Below, one piece after another: positions 6,561 through 9,334 of a stretch of 9,334 bases of DNA. The DNA is taken from assembly GCA_028865845.1 (NCBI GenBank), contig JAGWJK010000104.1, forward strand, positions 1 to 9,334, read 5' to 3'. Both the position numbers and the translations under genes were made by a program. Within the stretch, counting starts at the first letter, position 1; each line of letters starts with the position of its first letter. The stretch comes from Rhizobiaceae bacterium (GTDB taxonomy: Bacteria; Pseudomonadota; Alphaproteobacteria; Rhizobiales; Rhizobiaceae). A model generated the notes under the pieces. It saw nothing but the letters and a program-made list of their open reading frames with translations, ran no database searches and had not been told where the DNA came from.

Positions 6561-7517
6561 ATGCCGACAGCAGCAGCGACAAAGACCATTCCGCAAACTA
6601 CGCAAAATATCGAGGCAAAGCCGAATGCCTTCCGAAGTGATTTCAACAAGAAGTCGTTTCAATTCAGCCACAACCTTGTCGGACACCGCTTGTTTTCACT
6701 TCCGCGCCTTGCGGAACTGGCGAAAACGCTGCTTGCCGACACCACCACGCGCAGCGTGCGCTGGCAGGCCGGCGGCGCGCCGGTGGACGCCGGCTGGGCA
6801 GTGCCGCTGAACGAGAAAGTCGAGAGCGTCAACGAAGCCATCTCGAACCTCGCCGAATCCGGCTCCTGGGTTCTTCTCTATAGCGTCCAGCGCGACCCCG
6901 AATACCGGGCGCTGCTCGACCAGCTGATGTCCGAAATTCTATCCGATACCGGTTGCCGCCGCGAAGACGTCACCTGGGAGGACGCCTATATCTTCCTAGC
7001 ATCGCCGAATGCCGTGACGCCCTATCACATCGACCACGAGGCGACGTTCCTTTTCCAGGTGCACGGCAACCGCACCGCCAACATCTGGGACGCCAACGAC
7101 CGCTCGGTGCTGCAGGAAAAGGAAATCGAGAAATATTACGCCGGCGACCTCAACGCCGCCAAATACACGGTGGAGAAGCAGGCCAAGGCGACTGTCTACG
7201 CGCTGAACCAGGGGACCGGCGTGCATCATCCGTCGAAAGCGCCGCATGCCTTCAAGAACGGCGATATCTATTCCATCGCCCTCGGCATCCATTTCTGCGT
7301 GCGCGAGTGCGACCAGCAGGCCGCCACCTACCAGATGAACTATCTGCTGCGCCGCGTCGGCCTGAAGCCGACACCGCCCGGCAAGTCCGCATGGCGCGAC
7401 AAGCTGAAGATGTCGATCATCGGCATGTTCGCCGACAAGAATCCCAAGACGAAACACGACATGCTGCGCTCCGGCTTCAAGAAGCTGACCATACCGCTGC
7501 GCGCCGTGATGAAATAG
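6561..7517 (+). CDS. Cupin/JmjC-like protein, putative Fe(II)/2-oxoglutarate-type oxygenase
   Basis: A 318-aa soluble protein without signal peptide or membrane segments. Residues 150-245 resemble the JmjC/FIH-type double-stranded beta-helix: TPYHIDHE (153-160) supplies the putative iron ligands His156 and Asp158, the FLFQVHGNRTANIWD stretch (163-177) follows as in FIH-like proteins, and a P-H motif before a Phe-Lys-Asn-Gly-Asp turn supplies His229 (His222/223 are alternatives). The 70-odd residue gap between HxD and the distal His fits the fold. If functional it would hydroxylate a protein, peptide or small molecule; the substrate is unknown and loss of activity cannot be excluded. The first 45 residues are polar and probably disordered. 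The ATG at 6561 follows a weak AGGGGG. A strong terminator follows the stop, so it is probably transcribed alone. Confidence 0.8.
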   Translation: MPTAAATKTIPQTTQNIEAKPNAFRSDFNKKSFQFSHNLVGHRLFSLPRLAELAKTLLADTTTRSVRWQAGGAPVDAGWAVPLNEKVESVNEAISNLAESGSWVLLYSVQRDPEYRALLDQLMSEILSDTGCRREDVTWEDAYIFLASPNAVTPYHIDHEATFLFQVHGNRTANIWDANDRSVLQEKEIEKYYAGDLNAAKYTVEKQAKATVYALNQGTGVHHPSKAPHAFKNGDIYSIALGIHFCVRECDQQAATYQMNYLLRRVGLKPTPPGKSAWRDKLKMSIIGMFADKNPKTKHDMLRSGFKKLTIPLRAVMK

Positions 7518-7533
7518 CGAAGCAAGGAGATCG

Positions 7534-7570
7534 GGTTACGCCGCGCGATGGGCGGCGTAACCGGAGTTTT
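7534..7570 (+). terminator. Intrinsic terminator of the cupin/JmjC-like gene
   Basis: Perfect 11-bp arms GGTTACGCCGC (7534-7544) and GCGGCGTAACC (7552-7562) with a seven-base loop, followed by GGAG and TTTT. It begins 16 bases after the stop codon. The T-run is short, but the stem is long and GC-rich, and no T-rich stretch exists on the other side, so it should act on rightward transcripts only. Confidence 0.75.
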
Positions 7571-7608
7571 CCGTCGGCAGGGCGGACGTGTAGGGCCTCA
7601 AAGCGGCA

Positions 7609-7627
7609 GGACTGGAGCTGGCAGTCC
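7609..7627. repeat. Short perfect hairpin between convergent genes
   Basis: GGACTG (7609-7614) and CAGTCC (7622-7627) flank a seven-base loop, 37 bases past the stop of the 62-aa minus-strand gene. There is no T-run on either side, so it may be a weak 3'-end structure of that gene or chance. Confidence 0.25.
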
Positions 7628-7663
7628 GTGGAGCATCCTCGAATGACAGCAGCTTGGCTTACC

Positions 7664-7852
7664 CTAGCTGCGTTGCGTTCGGATTCTCAGCGCCATCTCC
7701 ATGACGACTTTCGATCGATAGACCACGAACGATGCCGGGTGGCCTGATATGTTCGTTTCCGTGATTTTTTTCTGAAGAAAATCAACGGCATCGACAAGAT
7801 CTTCCGTGCGAACCAGATCATTTCGCGCCAGGGCTTTCGCGGTAGACTTCAT
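7664..7852 (-). CDS. Small hypothetical protein, 62 aa
   Basis: I do not recognise the family. The main support is a very strong ribosome binding site, GGAGGAGGAG, just before the ATG at 7852, and a balanced, protein-like composition: an acidic amphipathic helix around 12-32 (LVRTEDLVDAVDFLQKK), then a stretch with small and beta-forming residues (SGHPASFVVYRSK) and a basic C-terminus. There are no cysteines, signal peptide or membrane segment, so it is probably a small cytoplasmic protein. It is convergent with the cupin/JmjC-like gene and divergent from the GMC-like gene, with a long non-coding region upstream of its start. A toxin-antitoxin partner gene is not seen next to it. Confidence 0.6.
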   Translation of the reverse strand: MKSTAKALARNDLVRTEDLVDAVDFLQKKITETNISGHPASFVVYRSKVVMEMALRIRTQRS

Positions 7853-7854
7853 GT

Positions 7855-7866
7855 CTCCTCCTCCTT
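7855..7866 (-). promoter_or_regulatory. Strong ribosome binding site of the 62-aa gene
   Basis: The minus strand reads AGGAGGAGGAGAC directly before the ATG at 7852, a tandem purine repeat closely complementary to the 16S rRNA tail. It is the best ribosome binding site in the right half of the window and the main reason for calling this short gene. Confidence 0.65.
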
Positions 7867-8115
7867 CATTGCAGGGCGTGAGGTAGGGTGGCGATATCGG
7901 GATGAAAAGGCGGATGCGCGCACGAGGGTAAACCGGCGGTCAACATCCACACCAGCGTGTCGCATCCTGACGCGCTCATTTTTGGAACAGTCTCGGCGTT
8001 CGGTCGAGCGGCGCGGTTGGGTCTCAAGGCAGATCCGACGCGTGGTTTGAGCTGTGCCTGGCAAAAACCGCGTTCTCCGAAACAGGCAGGAAACATCGCA
8101 TGATGAACTATGCCA

Positions 8116-8134
8116 TGGGTAATATCTTTACCCA
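8116..8134. promoter_or_regulatory. Perfect inverted repeat in the AT-rich intergenic core
   Basis: TGGGTAA (8116-8122) and TTACCCA (8128-8134) are perfect 7-bp arms around a five-base TATCT spacer. Size and symmetry fit the binding site of a dimeric regulator such as a TetR- or GntR-type protein. No regulator is encoded in the window. Confidence 0.4.
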
Positions 8135-8142
8135 CAAAACTA

Positions 8143-8222
8143 TCCCGCAAAGCTGAAACTAATACTTTTGCTCAAAGCGACGCCCTGATTTCATTCTACT
8201 TTATGGGAAATTGTCCCGCAAA
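8143..8222. repeat. Direct repeat TCCCGCAAA
   Basis: Two exact 9-bp copies, 8143-8151 and 8214-8222, start 71 bases apart (about seven helical turns). The flanks are similarly AT-rich and loosely alike. They could be paired binding sites or remnants of a local duplication. Confidence 0.3.
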
Positions 8223-8365
8223 TTCTAAATCATTAGCGTGCTTCGCAGGTCCGGGTCTCCATCTTCAATCCGCTGACGATCGCGCCGAGACCAATCTGCA
8301 ATGCCAAGGGGATAGGCGATTGCGGCTGATGCCAGCAGGACATTAGGTCGAAAGTGGGGGTGTAG

Positions 8366-9334
8366 ATGTTTGTCGGTCCAGAGGTGTTTCAACAGGAGTT
8401 CGACGTGTGCGTCGTCGGTGCAGGCCCGGTGGGTATCGCCGTCGCACTGGAGTTGAGCAGGCGTGGCATGCGAGCGTTACTGATCGAGGCCGGGCCGAAA
8501 CAATCGAAACGGCCGCAGCAAAACGACACGGGGTTCGACATCGGCGACGATCTTCATCACGCCGCGGACCACGTCACTTCGGCCACAGGGCTTGGCGGCA
8601 CGTCCGAGCGATGGGGCGGCCAATGCGTCGAGCTCGATGATATCGACTTCGAACCAAGGGACTATGTCGCCCACTCCGGCTGGCCGATTGCCCACGAGGA
8701 GATTTCGCCCTTCTATGCGCGCGCGCGGGCTCTTCTGAGTAGCAATATCAGCAGCGAGCGACCGGAGCCGGATACGGACACCGCTTTTCCCATATCCCGA
8801 GAGACCTGGACACGAATCCGCAACACGGCCAGAGCCAACAGGGCCGAACTCGCGTCTTCGAAGACCCTCTTCGTCGCCTTGGATGCCCGGGTCAAAGCAC
8901 TGGCGTTCGATGCGGTGGAAGGACGGTTGCAATCCATATCGGTCAACTGCCGGGGCAGTTCCTATGATGTCTGCGCCGATCGCTATGTGCTTGCCTGCGG
9001 CGGCAGGGGCAATACGCGCCTGCTTTTGAACCTCCAGGTCTCGTTTCCGCAGCTGTTCGGCGGAAAGGATGGGCCACTCGGTCGCTATTACATGGGGCAT
9101 CTCGCCGGACAGATCGCGCAGATCGAATTCACCACCAAGGAGCTTGCCGAACGCTATCTCTTCAAGCGGACGTCTACCGGCACGTTTACATGCAACCGGT
9201 TCCAGCCCGGCGCGGGGTTGCAGCGGGAACTTGAACTGCCGAACATCGCCTTTTGGCCGACGAACCGGAGGGCCGCTTTCGACGAAACCGACCCGGCGCT
9301 GTCGCTGCTCTATCTCTGGAACAGCCGCAAGACG
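8366..9334 (+). CDS. GMC-like FAD-dependent oxidoreductase (5' part, 3' end beyond window)
   Basis: First 323 residues of a flavoprotein of the glucose-methanol-choline oxidoreductase type, usually 500-560 aa. The FAD dinucleotide fold shows GAGPVG (18-23) and Glu41, the usual ribose-binding acid at the end of the second strand. A GLGGTSERWGGQC block (75-87) is the family's FAD-contacting segment, and VLACGGRGNTRLLL (208-221) replaces the more usual G-x-I-x-N-P/A-R-L-L form. GRYYMGH (239-245) corresponds to the conserved GR-x-x-M-x-H. The catalytic C-terminal His region lies outside. There is no signal peptide. An in-frame TAG sits directly before the ATG at 8366, so no earlier start is possible; a GGGGG lies five bases upstream of the ATG. 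It oxidises an alcohol or sugar-type hydroxyl by family analogy, substrate unknown. Confidence 0.9.
   Translation, partial: MFVGPEVFQQEFDVCVVGAGPVGIAVALELSRRGMRALLIEAGPKQSKRPQQNDTGFDIGDDLHHAADHVTSATGLGGTSERWGGQCVELDDIDFEPRDYVAHSGWPIAHEEISPFYARARALLSSNISSERPEPDTDTAFPISRETWTRIRNTARANRAELASSKTLFVALDARVKALAFDAVEGRLQSISVNCRGSSYDVCADRYVLACGGRGNTRLLLNLQVSFPQLFGGKDGPLGRYYMGHLAGQIAQIEFTTKELAERYLFKRTSTGTFTCNRFQPGAGLQRELELPNIAFWPTNRRAAFDETDPALSLLYLWNSRKT

Larger units (their letters stand above)
7853..8365. other. 513-base non-coding region with an AT-rich core
   Basis: The part 7870-8100 is GC-rich, and open frames in it on the minus strand are arginine- and proline-rich shadows. The part 8100-8240 is clearly more AT-rich than the rest of the window and carries the inverted repeat at 8116-8134 and the direct repeat at 8143-8222. 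It is likely to contain the promoters of the 62-aa gene (leftward) and of the GMC-like gene (rightward), but no convincing -35/-10 pair was found. A 78-codon frame at 8110-8346 is not believed. Confidence 0.55.

Noticed and set aside
6953..7747. Plus-strand frame of 264 codons overlapping the JmjC-like gene
   Set aside because: Arg/Pro-rich out-of-frame shadow that runs through the strong terminator at 7534-7570.
7849..8150. Two overlapping minus-strand frames upstream of the 62-aa gene
   Set aside because: Composition is arginine-, proline- and histidine-rich with no ribosome binding site or recognisable motif.
8477..9100. Minus-strand frame of 207 codons opposite the GMC-like gene
   Set aside because: The plus strand carries an unmistakable FAD-binding fold in an uninterrupted frame; the minus frame is a shadow.
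1..9334. Mobile element, CRISPR array, tRNA or defence system
   Set aside because: No transposase or integrase, no regularly spaced repeats, no tRNA-like cloverleaf and no nuclease or toxin families were seen.

Overview
The window looks like a chromosome or large-replicon segment of an alphaproteobacterium of the Rhizobium/Agrobacterium type. Base composition is GC-rich, coding codons mostly end in G or C, and the best-recognised gene matches, from memory, the Rhizobium leguminosarum phosphonate monoester hydrolase in length (514 aa) and in its active-site residue numbers. No rRNA, tRNA, CRISPR array, insertion sequence or prophage gene is visible.

Left part (1-5041), all on the minus strand and read right to left: a cytoplasmic phosphonate monoester hydrolase/phosphodiesterase of the alkaline phosphatase superfamily (pehA-like), a Tat-exported family-5 periplasmic binding protein, then two oligopeptide-type ABC ATPases (DppD-like, then DppF-like, which runs off the left edge). 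Short gaps, good ribosome binding sites and a GTGA stop/start overlap point to one transcription unit. A hairpin followed by a T-run lies between the binding-protein gene and the ATPase genes and could reduce downstream expression. The permease genes are not between these genes and would have to lie beyond the left edge or elsewhere. The simplest model is import of a phospho-organic or peptide-like compound followed by hydrolysis in the cytoplasm; the true substrate is unknown.

Middle (5042-6560): a divergent promoter region with a perfect TATAAT and a 7-bp inverted repeat over the predicted pehA start point; a plus-strand classical short-chain dehydrogenase (start fixed at 5320 by its ribosome binding site); and a convergent small minus-strand reading frame that seems to be broken by one extra G.

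Right part (6561-9334): a 318-aa cupin/JmjC-like protein with a putative HxD...H iron site, closed by a strong intrinsic terminator; an unrecognised 62-aa minus-strand protein with a very strong ribosome binding site; an unusually AT-rich non-coding stretch with an inverted and a direct repeat; and the first 323 residues of a GMC-like FAD oxidoreductase that runs off the right edge.

Most of the window is ordinary rhizobial metabolism. The less ordinary points are the pehA-transporter pairing and its operator-like repeat, the frameshifted small gene, the iron-oxygenase-like protein, and the repeat-bearing leader of the GMC gene.
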